Shown here: in pieces, positions 25,066 through 33,373 of the stretch
Position numbering within the stretch: the stretch's first letter is position 1
Layout: each line of letters begins with the position of its first letter
Source of the DNA: Alphaproteobacteria bacterium
GTDB taxonomy: Bacteria > Pseudomonadota > Alphaproteobacteria > SMXS01
Assembly: GCA_028284945.1 (NCBI GenBank)
Contig: JANQQJ010000037.1
Span: 1-64,000 of the forward strand
Length of the DNA: 64,000 nucleotides
Direction of reading: 5' to 3'
Program-made: the position numbers and the translations under genes
The notes under the pieces: model-generated
What the model was told of the DNA's origin: nothing
Database searches by the model: none
The model's input: the letters and a program-made list of their open reading frames with translations, nothing else

Positions 25066-26690
25066 CAGGTGCCACCTTTCGACGTAAGGCCGTTCAGCAG
25101 CGCAGCTGCAATTCCCCTGGGCCGCAATGGCGGCGCCAAGATCTCAGGCGGCATGGCACTGATCGCTTGACGTAGAATGGCGATATCGTCCGTAACGGCG
25201 ATTTCTGCTTCGCCCGAGTTACCGGCCAGACCGATCTTAAGCGGCGAGAGGGCTTCCCCAGTGGTAAGGCGGGCAGGCAGGCCATGGGCCTGCTCCCTCA
25301 GCATCAGCGTGACCGTTTTGCCTGCTCGAATGGCTGTGGCGACGTCAAGGCGCCTGACAGGTGTGTACCCGGCGATAGCAAGCTCGGTTACGGTCCCGCG
25401 GACGAAACCGTTTTCGTTTTCAATGATATAGCCGGTTAACTGAAGATCAGACGTCTTGCCGATGGCCGGGACGCATGCAAAGCGCATTTCTCGGTTGCCG
25501 TTTGATCGCTCATACCGGCTGATCCGGCATGGTGCCGTTAAAGTCTGTGGGTCGTCATTGATGGCTGTCGCCAAGGCGTCACTGATAGTTCGGATCATCC
25601 CCGCAGAAAGAAACCGGGCGGTTTCCGCGACAGCCATGGCCAGCAAGGCAGGCGGCTCCATGTCCGGCTTGATCAATATCATCGGATCACGGGGCTGGGC
25701 TGGGTCAAATATCCCATCAGGTTCAACGGCGTCCACCGGTGCAACACCAGTCTCCACGTCTTCCAGTGGATTCCGGTCCGGCAGATCTGGCGTGACGATT
25801 GCGACACCGTGTGGTGCCAGATCAGAGACGACGGTCTGCAGCTGCGCGCCCAGCTCAGCGTTCTCGCGGTCTCCCCAAGGCTGCCGCGCGCCGCCTAATC
25901 GATACCGCAACGCGGCGAGCAAGAGGTCTGCCCGACAATCGGGCCGCGCGTTCTCACAAACGGTACTCCAGAAAAACTGGCCCAGCACAAGTCTGTTCGC
26001 CCGATCAGTGGACCGATCCAGGGTGTCCGGCGCGTCGACACCACGGTTGACGGGAATACCGTGGACTATCCGCGTTTCACCAAGCCGGCCGGCCACAGCC
26101 GGATTTGCATTGGTCTCACGCCACAGGGCTTTGGGAAAGATCGGGGCGTGTCCCTGATGACACGCCAGACACACCGACCGCTCGGCATAGTCGACGACAG
26201 GCTCGGTTGTGCCATCATACCCGTTGACGGTCTGGTATTCGAACCGCCCTGCGCTCTCGTTGTAGCTGATGACCTCGATTACCGCCGACTTTGCTTGGTA
26301 TCCCACAAACAACCGGTCTTTGAGGGTCAGGCTGGCGTCCGGACTGTCCTTGTCGACACCAACCACAACCCGCGGCGATCCGAAGTAGTCCGGGTCTGCC
26401 GACAGACGCTGTAAGGAGCGTCCCAGCGGGATTAAAACCCCGGTTACGTCGTTTCCGCCATTGGCCTCCTCGATGGCTTCGACCAGCTTCTCGAAGGGGA
26501 AGGGCAGGGCATAGCCGCCCGCGGTTTTGAAAAGGTCGTCAAACACGGATTGGCCCACCGGGGGGTCACTGTCACCTGGCTCTGCCGGGGTGTTTAGCAG
26601 TAAAGGCGCGGCGCCAGCGTCCATTGCTGCGGGCGTTACGCTCAAGGCCAGGGCAACCAACAGGATGCTCACGATCCTTGGGGTGCGCAC
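25065..26690 (-). CDS. secreted monohaem cytochrome c-type protein
   Basis: A 541-residue protein. I start at GTG 26690 (MRTPRIVSILLVALALSV, a good signal peptide) because GGGGA lies about 7 nt upstream and the start is 14 bp after the previous stop; a longer frame from 26744 would overlap that gene. A single haem c motif, CLACHQGHAPIFP (about residues 173-185), is followed by ALWRETNANPAVAGRL, a pattern I associate with large secreted monohaem cytochromes. The C-terminal 200 residues look beta-rich and haem-free. Function unknown; position between the lipoprotein and paired dihaem cytochromes suggests a common extracytoplasmic pathway. Confidence 0.7.
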   Translation of the reverse strand: MRTPRIVSILLVALALSVTPAAMDAGAAPLLLNTPAEPGDSDPPVGQSVFDDLFKTAGGYALPFPFEKLVEAIEEANGGNDVTGVLIPLGRSLQRLSADPDYFGSPRVVVGVDKDSPDASLTLKDRLFVGYQAKSAVIEVISYNESAGRFEYQTVNGYDGTTEPVVDYAERSVCLACHQGHAPIFPKALWRETNANPAVAGRLGETRIVHGIPVNRGVDAPDTLDRSTDRANRLVLGQFFWSTVCENARPDCRADLLLAALRYRLGGARQPWGDRENAELGAQLQTVVSDLAPHGVAIVTPDLPDRNPLEDVETGVAPVDAVEPDGIFDPAQPRDPMILIKPDMEPPALLAMAVAETARFLSAGMIRTISDALATAINDDPQTLTAPCRISRYERSNGNREMRFACVPAIGKTSDLQLTGYIIENENGFVRGTVTELAIAGYTPVRRLDVATAIRAGKTVTLMLREQAHGLPARLTTGEALSPLKIGLAGNSGEAEIAVTDDIAILRQAISAMPPEILAPPLRPRGIAAALLNGLTSKGGT

Positions 26691-26704
26691 GGCCGGTCCC
26701 CGTA

Positions 26705-27622
26705 TTACTGCTGCGCCATCATACGCTGCTCGCCGACCCAACAATCTTCCGGCGGCGAATTTCCGGCTCTGAAGGCCGCTTCACCGGCCTCGGCCACCTC
26801 GGCGTTATACATGGTGAAATTCAGCAGGAAGATTTTGTTCAGATAGGCCCGGCCGAGATAAAAACCGGGGCGGATCATCCGGATTTCATCGCGGACCTTA
26901 AGGCCTTTGCGCCCGGCCAGACTGTCCGGGCGCTCCTGATACCCTTCGATCTCGTCGGCATAGGCATAGTCGATGATGACGGCCTCGCGGCGCCCATCGA
27001 GCAGGCTTTGCCCGCAATAGAGTTTGGCCGGAAACATCAGCCGGACGGTGGTCAGCGGATCGACATAACGCAGGATCGTCCGCCGCGGCACCTCTGCGGT
27101 CATCAGCGCGTCGGGATCATCGATCAGTCCTTCTAGCGTGTTCAGGTCCTCAATGAAGTTCCTGAGAACCCGCTGGTCTCGGTAGAACATCTTACCTTTC
27201 CAAAGGCGCCGCCCCACGGCCTCCAGCGTCTTGATCTTGGTATCGGCGACCCGGCCGCCAATGCCGCCAATGATCTCGTCCATACGTGATTTCAGGTTTT
27301 CGCCCTTGGCGAAGAACAGATCACCGCGATAAGGGCCATCTGGAATCGGCCCGGCGGTCAACCGTGCGTAGATCTGGTCGACTTGTTCCTGGCTGAAGGT
27401 TTGGAGGTTCTCCGGCGTCAAGGCAAAGAGCTCGTCGACCGTTAAAGGCATTTCATGTTCGAGCTTGGCGAAGTCCGGATAGAACACCTTGGACGGATTG
27501 TCCGGGTCGGTCACACTGGTATCTGGCGGCATAAAGCCAATATCCGGCTGGCTTTCGCCGCAGGCTCCGAGGATCAGAACCAGCGCGGCAAGGGCGGTGA
27601 TACGGGACGGTTTCATCATCAT
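26705..27622 (-). CDS. lipoprotein of the cytochrome operon, unknown function
   Basis: About 305 residues, starting at one of three consecutive ATG codons preceded by GAGGGAGGGAG. The signal peptide ends in a lipobox LGAC (ALAALVLILGACGE), so it should be lipid-anchored. The mature protein is mixed alpha/beta, with blocks such as LFFAKGENLKSRMDEIIGGIGG, VGRRLWKGKMFYRD and RPGFYLGRAYLNKIFLLNFTMYN that look conserved-like but are unknown to me. No haem motif. The start lies 11 bp after the stop of the big cytochrome gene, and the next gene follows within 14 bp. A scaffold or substrate-binding partner is conceivable. Confidence 0.7.
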   Translation of the reverse strand: MMMKPSRITALAALVLILGACGESQPDIGFMPPDTSVTDPDNPSKVFYPDFAKLEHEMPLTVDELFALTPENLQTFSQEQVDQIYARLTAGPIPDGPYRGDLFFAKGENLKSRMDEIIGGIGGRVADTKIKTLEAVGRRLWKGKMFYRDQRVLRNFIEDLNTLEGLIDDPDALMTAEVPRRTILRYVDPLTTVRLMFPAKLYCGQSLLDGRREAVIIDYAYADEIEGYQERPDSLAGRKGLKVRDEIRMIRPGFYLGRAYLNKIFLLNFTMYNAEVAEAGEAAFRAGNSPPEDCWVGEQRMMAQQ

Positions 27623-27633
27623 GGCTCCCTCCC

Positions 27634-30075
27634 TCACAGCGTTGCCAGGAAGGCCGTCAGCGCCTTCTTATCCGCATCTGACAGGTCCTCACCGAACCGG
27701 TGACCGGCATTTTCAATGCGCCCCAGGACGTTGGAGTAGTAGTTCTGAATGAAGTCATCCTGGACCGTCGAGATATCGAGCAAGGTAAGGTCGAGATCCT
27801 TTAGGAGCCGGTCGCGCATTGCCTTTAATCCGGCCTTCAGCCCCTCATACTGTTCGGGGGTCAGGACGGTGGCGTATTTCTCATCCAGCTTCTCCGGGTG
27901 GCGCTTCATCAGCACCAGATCCTGAACCAGGTCTTTGTATCTCAGACTGTTGATTGCCACGGCCGGGAAGCCCTTGGGCACTTTCAGGCTCAATCCTGTT
28001 TCCAGGCCGCCCAGCTTAATCTCGGGCGCGATATCGGCGATGATGTCTTCCTGGACCAGGAACATCTTGGGTACCCGGCTATCCGGGTTCAGCAGCGCTT
28101 CCATGGACGCCTTGTAGAGCGCATAGCGACCCTCGACCGACGGGTCGAACGCCCAACACGCGGGCGGGTTGGCCAGCGGCTTGCCCGCCGCATCGACATA
28201 GGGCGAGACATAGTAATCGAAGCGGTTATCTGTCGGCTTGCCACAGATTTCCGGTCCGATGGCGTTGTTATGCATAAAGGGTGCATGCGCCCACAAACTC
28301 AGCAGCGAAATGTTGCGATAGTAACCGCGGCCGCCTCCCTTCATCAGTTCCTTCAGGTTCGGGTCAGCAGGCCGCTCATGCAGGGTCTCCGACGCATATT
28401 GTTCCCAAACTCTGCTCTTCATGTGGTTTGAGTGCAGCGCCCGGGCGGCATAGGTGCCGACCTCGGAAACCGGTGTCGGTTCGTCATTGCCCAGCCAATC
28501 AATTCTGAGTGTCGGATCGTCCGGATCGGTCGCGCGGAAGTCGACATTTTCATAGGGGCCAGGTTGGCTGGAATGGCAGCTGGCACAAGACTGCGCAAAG
28601 ATCTGGCGGCCGCGGTCGACGGCCCCTTCGCCAAACTCTTCTTCCAGCTGAACTTCCAGATCGCGCTGGCTTTCGAGCCCGCGGGCATCTGCCAGATCGG
28701 TCGGCCGGGCTGTCATGAAGAAATTGGCAATGTCGCCCAACCGGTCTTCGATTGCGCGGAAGCTGGCGCAGTCGCGCCGGCATTGTCCGATGTCAAACGG
28801 GGTCTGACCGTAATTCCGCTGGGCCGGGTCGACGGCACGCAGGTCGGGAATGTGGTTCATCCAGCATTGTTCAGCACAGGACCCGATGTTGAAATAGACC
28901 CGCTGGATCGCTTCCAGCACACCGATTGAATCCTCACCGCCCTTCAGAACATTGGGGACCTCTTCAACCTTCACCGACCGTTCCCAGCACTTGCCGGGCT
29001 TCCCGGGTTCGCACCAGCAAGTGGCCTCGTCGGCGCCTTCGGCACAGGTTTCGGCCTTGCGCCACTTTTTGATCGTATGTTGATGAACCGGACGCTTCAT
29101 GAAGTTGATGATCGCGTTCATCGTGCCGGGGTTAGCGGCCAGATCCATCGGCAGCGCCGAGGTGTCGACCGTGCCGGGACGGGCCCAGGCGATCAACTGC
29201 CATTCCAGCCGGTGCTTCGACAGGCCCGATCCCAACAACTGCGACATCCGGCTGTACTGATTGCCGACCAGCCCGTCTATATGCTCCCAGTCTGGATTGT
29301 TGGGGTCGTCCGGCGGGTTATCCGGCTTGTAGCTGATATGGCAGGCGCCGCAGGCCATGCCGATACGGAAGGGCGGTTCCACGGCCCCGTCAAACAGGCG
29401 GTTGAGGCGCGCATCCGGGTTGTCCGGGTCATCCGACAGCATGGTTCTATAGGCTTCCCAGGAGGCCAGCGACCCGTTCAGTTTCTTCCACTTCTCAGCG
29501 TCAAAGCGCGGGTTCGGAAACTTGCGCAAGCCCAATGCGCCCGTCGATGTGCCGAATTTCAGATCACAGGTGCTTTGCCGCTGGTCTTCGCTGCCATGCG
29601 GGGTGTTGGGATCAAAGGGCGAGTCCTCGAAGTCGCAGGCAGGGTCGCGATATCCCTCTTTGCCGACATGGGCAAGCAACTCAGCGTCACCCGGGCAGTA
29701 AAGAAAGCCATAGGTTTCTTCGGTACTCTTTGCTGGGCATTCGGGCTCACCGGGAACACAGCAGTCCGGATTGGGAATGGCGCCCCAACCTTCAAAGAGC
29801 TGATCGCGGAATTCGGCGCCCAGCACCTTGTACCAGTCAATCGCCGCGCCCAGCCGCTGCGGGTAGGAATAGGTAAAGAAGCGGTCATTGAACGCTGTGG
29901 CGACGAACCAGATTTCGCGCCCCGCGCGTTCCGACGAGGTGTAGATATCATTGGTGGCGGCGAATTCATCGCTCAGGACACTTTGCGCCTGTGGCGCACC
30001 GGCGGTCCAAAACCCTAATCCAACGATCAGCACAAAAGTGCAGATCGCGACCTTACACATATGCAACAGCGGCAT
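27634..30075 (-). CDS. large Cys-rich dihaem cytochrome c, secreted
   Basis: An 813-residue protein with a signal peptide (about 1-31, ending APQAQ). Two haem c motifs are seen: CGACH (about 241-245) and CASCH (about 495-500). Apart from these four haem cysteines the mature protein has about 16 more, many in tight pairs (PDCCVPGEPEC, CAEGADEATCWC, CAEQC, CRRDC), implying numerous disulfides. WAHAPFMHNNAIGPEICG near residue 620 parallels APYLHNGSVP of the two smaller cytochromes, indicating distant common origin. Size approaches rubber oxygenase RoxA-like dihaem enzymes but identity is not established. First gene of the operon. Confidence 0.78.
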   Translation of the reverse strand: MPLLHMCKVAICTFVLIVGLGFWTAGAPQAQSVLSDEFAATNDIYTSSERAGREIWFVATAFNDRFFTYSYPQRLGAAIDWYKVLGAEFRDQLFEGWGAIPNPDCCVPGEPECPAKSTEETYGFLYCPGDAELLAHVGKEGYRDPACDFEDSPFDPNTPHGSEDQRQSTCDLKFGTSTGALGLRKFPNPRFDAEKWKKLNGSLASWEAYRTMLSDDPDNPDARLNRLFDGAVEPPFRIGMACGACHISYKPDNPPDDPNNPDWEHIDGLVGNQYSRMSQLLGSGLSKHRLEWQLIAWARPGTVDTSALPMDLAANPGTMNAIINFMKRPVHQHTIKKWRKAETCAEGADEATCWCEPGKPGKCWERSVKVEEVPNVLKGGEDSIGVLEAIQRVYFNIGSCAEQCWMNHIPDLRAVDPAQRNYGQTPFDIGQCRRDCASFRAIEDRLGDIANFFMTARPTDLADARGLESQRDLEVQLEEEFGEGAVDRGRQIFAQSCASCHSSQPGPYENVDFRATDPDDPTLRIDWLGNDEPTPVSEVGTYAARALHSNHMKSRVWEQYASETLHERPADPNLKELMKGGGRGYYRNISLLSLWAHAPFMHNNAIGPEICGKPTDNRFDYYVSPYVDAAGKPLANPPACWAFDPSVEGRYALYKASMEALLNPDSRVPKMFLVQEDIIADIAPEIKLGGLETGLSLKVPKGFPAVAINSLRYKDLVQDLVLMKRHPEKLDEKYATVLTPEQYEGLKAGLKAMRDRLLKDLDLTLLDISTVQDDFIQNYYSNVLGRIENAGHRFGEDLSDADKKALTAFLATL

Positions 30076-30258
30076 CGGCCACTCCCCTCTCGAACGTTGC
30101 CGTTCAACACCGCTGGCCTCGATTGCATCCTTGCAGGCGTGGGGCTAAGTCAAACCCCCTCATTCGACCGGTCTAAGGTCGAGAATGCCGACCCACATTC
30201 CCGCACCGGATACACCGAATTTTTAGCTTAGGACGACTAAGCCGATATGGCAAATGCC
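30076..30258. promoter_or_regulatory. likely promoter region of the cytochrome operon
   Basis: This 183-bp gap precedes the big cytochrome gene and follows the stop of the upstream minus-strand gene. It contains an imperfect inverted repeat around 30161-30187 (CATTCGACC / GGTCGAGAATG) and a short stem GCTTAG / CTAAGC at 30226-30242. Either could be an operator or the second a weak terminator of the upstream transcript on the minus strand. No box is placed with confidence. Confidence 0.35.
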
Positions 30259-31656
30259 CTATCTGGATTGTTCCTCAAAGCCGGAAAGCGCCTTGCGAAC
30301 AGCCCCCTGACGTTCGTTCAACCTTGAGGCATCAATTCCTTCGGGTGACTGACCAGTGGTCGCCAGCAGGCTGAGAAACGCGTCAAGATTTCGAAGGGCG
30401 GTCGGATTTTCCGGGTCGATGGAGATCGCATCGACAAAGGCATGGGCCGGGTCACCCGATGCGATCTCAGTTCCCTCGGAACAGCACAGCTGCGCATCCG
30501 CAATACCGAGGAGATTTCTGTATTCACTGCGATAAGGCGCAGTCGCGACCGCGGCGGCAAAGGCATCCCGGGCCGCTTTCCACTCGCCACTCTGTCCATC
30601 GAGTACACCAATAAGCGCCGATGCCAGCGCCTTGGCGTCGTCATCGCCTATGGTTTCACGATCCAGGAACCGCTGGAGACTCGCCCGAGCATGTTTCGCA
30701 GCACCCGGCGGTGCGGGCCGAAAACTAACTGGATCGTCCGGACCGGCATTCATGGTTTGGCGAACGCGAAAGAACCCGAGTATGCCGTTGACGAAATCCA
30801 GTTCCGGCAGTTTGGCGTGTAGAAACTCAGAGACTTCCGGGTTCGTGCGGATAAAACCGGTGGGTCCGCCAGAACGGTGACCGGCCACTTTGATCCAGTC
30901 TCCTCCTTCAACAAGCTGAACGGAAAAGGCCTGGGGGCGGTCATGACCAAACCGAAGGGACGAGGCAGGCGATTCGTCCGACGGGGCCTGATGGATGGCG
31001 CTGGCGCCAACAAAGCTCTCGTCGATCTCGTCAAGCTCGGCTTCGGTGATCGCCCTCGGGGCAAAGGTAACGTCGATGACCGGTAGGGCCGCTGCGAGCG
31101 CAGCGCCCTCATTAGGCAACGCCGCCTCAACGGATTCTGCAATCATGTATCGTGTAAAAGGCCGCCGCCTATCGGGAAATTCCATGTTGCGCCGGAAGCC
31201 ACGCAGCCGGGACTGGAGAAAGATTTCCTCGCCTTCGATGAAGATCTTTCCCTCCAACATCAACAGAATCTGACCTGGTGGAATCGGCGGGCTATCCGAT
31301 CCTACAATCAATCCCATCAGCACATCGTCGCCGGTGCATCGGCGTTGATTGAATACATGGGCCACGGCACCCAGGCTGCCATAGGTGGGCTGGTGCCAAC
31401 TGTCCAATTTCATCAGCCAGGCCAGGTGTTGCGCCGTTTCCTGAATCTTGCCCAGCCGCGACCCCTCCCTTTCGTGGGTTTCGGCTGATGTCGCCAAATA
31501 CTCGATCGGGACGATGTTGGCCGCGGACCCTTCGAAAACAAAAGGCGCGTCGCAACTTGCAATCGCGCCTGCATGGGAGGGCGTCGCCGGCCAAAACGCA
31601 CAGACCATGGCCAAGCACCCAGCGAAAAATGTGCTGCGTATATCGGAGCTAATCAT
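30259..31656 (-). CDS. exported protein of unknown function
   Basis: A 465-residue protein with a signal peptide (about 1-29, PSHAGA). The N-terminal 280 residues are mixed alpha/beta with several Cys (SCDAPF, RRCTGDD); the C-terminal part (about 330-440) looks like a TPR-type helical region (DGQSGEWKAARDAFAAAVATAP, then AFVDAISIDPENPTALRNLD, with typical A/P spacing). TPR regions mediate protein contacts. Its ATG overlaps the stop of the upstream gene by 4 bp, so the two are coupled. Function unknown; adjacency to the cytochrome operon suggests a shared role. Confidence 0.68.
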   Translation of the reverse strand: MISSDIRSTFFAGCLAMVCAFWPATPSHAGAIASCDAPFVFEGSAANIVPIEYLATSAETHEREGSRLGKIQETAQHLAWLMKLDSWHQPTYGSLGAVAHVFNQRRCTGDDVLMGLIVGSDSPPIPPGQILLMLEGKIFIEGEEIFLQSRLRGFRRNMEFPDRRRPFTRYMIAESVEAALPNEGAALAAALPVIDVTFAPRAITEAELDEIDESFVGASAIHQAPSDESPASSLRFGHDRPQAFSVQLVEGGDWIKVAGHRSGGPTGFIRTNPEVSEFLHAKLPELDFVNGILGFFRVRQTMNAGPDDPVSFRPAPPGAAKHARASLQRFLDRETIGDDDAKALASALIGVLDGQSGEWKAARDAFAAAVATAPYRSEYRNLLGIADAQLCCSEGTEIASGDPAHAFVDAISIDPENPTALRNLDAFLSLLATTGQSPEGIDASRLNERQGAVRKALSGFEEQSR

Positions 31657-32537
31657 TGGTCATCCTCCGAAGACGCGGTTAACAGGCAGCCGAGGTCGCT
31701 GTCGTCCGCGCCTCCACGTTCAAGCGCAACCACCGCAAGGCTACCGGCATAAGCCGGATCGTTGAGCGCGGTTTGGAAAAGCCGCCGGGCCCCGGCCTCT
31801 GCGAAGGCGCCCAGCGCCCTCCAGTCTTCCTCCAAGAGGCCCAGTAAATCGTCGCTGGGTGCGGCATCGTTAATGGAGCCCACCGCATCGCAGTAGAAAG
31901 CTCTTGATCGGTGCATGAACGCCTGGCGGTCTTCTGTGCTGGACTCCGCCTCAGCCAGCTTTTCATAGCGGAGCGCGAGCGCCAATGCTGCCATCAGACG
32001 CAACTCCGCATTGGCGCGGAACAGATGCTCCAGCCCCTCGTCGATTCTGGATTTCTCGTAGAGCGCTTCGTGATAGCCCTCGATGAGGGGTTGGTGGCCG
32101 CCGAAAAAGGCGTAATGCCGGATCGGGACGACGATATAGGTGATCACCAGATCGGAATCTTCAGCCCGCGCGCCAACTTCAAGCAGGACTTCCTCGTCAT
32201 TCAGGATTTCAACGATGCTGGCGGAATAGTCGTCGCTTTCGCGGACCAGTCTGTCGCCGCAATAAAACACACCGGCTTCGCGATGAAGCTCGGACCTTGC
32301 TTTGTCGAATTTCATTTCGAATGCGGCGATCATGGCCCGTGTCCGACGCGTGCCGATGGAGCCGACCAGATCGTTCATGGAGCCGATGACGATCTTGTCG
32401 CCATCCTGCAAGGATGCATTGTCGCAGCCTTCTATCCGCGCTTGTGCGTTTTGCGGGAAAATCAGCATGAAGCCGGTCAGAATGATACAAGCCAATCCGA
32501 TCGCGTGATGTGAAGTCTTGAGAGTCACCAGGGCCAA
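31653..32537 (-). CDS. exported helical protein of unknown function
   Basis: A 294-residue protein with an N-terminal hydrophobic segment (about 10-33, ending NAQARI) that looks like a signal peptide. The region about 40-140 is mixed; about 150-260 is mostly helical and Ala/Leu/Glu-rich (RANAELRLMAALALALRYEKLAEAE). Four or five Cys (GCDNAS, FYCGDR, FYCDAV, LGCLL) may form disulfides. It overlaps the upstream gene by 13 bp and the downstream gene by 4 bp, a strong sign of one transcript. No family recognised. Confidence 0.65.
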   Translation of the reverse strand: MALVTLKTSHHAIGLACIILTGFMLIFPQNAQARIEGCDNASLQDGDKIVIGSMNDLVGSIGTRRTRAMIAAFEMKFDKARSELHREAGVFYCGDRLVRESDDYSASIVEILNDEEVLLEVGARAEDSDLVITYIVVPIRHYAFFGGHQPLIEGYHEALYEKSRIDEGLEHLFRANAELRLMAALALALRYEKLAEAESSTEDRQAFMHRSRAFYCDAVGSINDAAPSDDLLGLLEEDWRALGAFAEAGARRLFQTALNDPAYAGSLAVVALERGGADDSDLGCLLTASSEDDQ

Positions 32538-33145
32538 AATCCGCTCCTTCTTCGTGCCGCCCCCTCAATGCGCGCCTGTGCGGCGCCAACCGTCTGACGA
32601 AAGTTCTTTTTTTGCTCGGCATTGATGTCCATGCCGTCGATCTGATCCAGCAGGCGCGACAGCGGTCCATCGGCGGCCTCGCATCCGACCCGGCCAGCAA
32701 CCTCGACGACGGCCTTTCTCGTCTGCCACTTATAGGTGTCTGTGGCATCGTCGATGACTGTTGCCATCGCGTCGCAGGTCCGTTCGGGGGCGATATGCCC
32801 TGCTTGTTCAAGGCCCAGCTTGCCAGCCGATATGCGTGTTGCGCCGCCGCGTTCGATAATCCCGATAAGTGGTACGCTAGCGACGCTGCCGAAGCCGCCG
32901 AGGGCCAGCGCGGTCGCCTCAAGCTCTTCTTTAGAGGTGGTTGGATCGACGACGATCAGCGCTGTTACATAGGATTTCAGCTTATCTGCAGACGACGCCG
33001 TAAAGCTCTCGCGCTTTAGGTCCTGTTCAACACTCTGGATCAGGACAAAGCCAATGAAAAACATAATGAGGCCCGGCAGCATGGTTGTCAGCATGCTTTT
33101 AAGCCAGTCCCACGCTGGATTGCCGTGCTGCTCCGGTTCGGCCAT
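32525..33145 (-). CDS. membrane-anchored protein of unknown function
   Basis: A 206-residue protein with one transmembrane helix near the N-terminus (about 20-40, MLTTMLPGLIMFFIGFVLIQ) and a helical soluble part with an alternating Ala/Leu/Gly pattern (LEATALALGGFGSVASVPLIG), reminiscent of HEAT-like repeats. The C-terminus is basic. First gene of the three-gene overlapping set on the minus strand and divergent from the helical-protein gene at 33374. Function unknown. Confidence 0.65.
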   Translation of the reverse strand: MAEPEQHGNPAWDWLKSMLTTMLPGLIMFFIGFVLIQSVEQDLKRESFTASSADKLKSYVTALIVVDPTTSKEELEATALALGGFGSVASVPLIGIIERGGATRISAGKLGLEQAGHIAPERTCDAMATVIDDATDTYKWQTRKAVVEVAGRVGCEAADGPLSRLLDQIDGMDINAEQKKNFRQTVGAAQARIEGAARRRSGFWPW

Positions 33146-33373
33146 GGCTACCCGTTACGGTTCGCTAACAAGTGTTGGCCCACGTCAGCTTACCTGGCCT
33201 CCAGTCTACCGGTTGTTTGATTGAATCGACAAGCCACTAGGTGAGGTTGTAGCCTTGGGCCAGGCCAGCGACGTCTTAAGGTTGATCAGGCCGACAGGGA
33301 AGCGGAGTCATGGGGCTGGGGGACCTCTAAATCCGGGACCTGTTCGGCAGCTCGACGCAGAGGGGACTATCGC
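33146..33373. other. divergent intergenic region
   Basis: A 228-bp region between two divergent gene sets; it must contain promoters for both. AGAGGGGA just before 33374 is a good ribosome-binding site for the plus-strand gene. No clear palindrome or promoter box was recognised. Confidence 0.35.
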
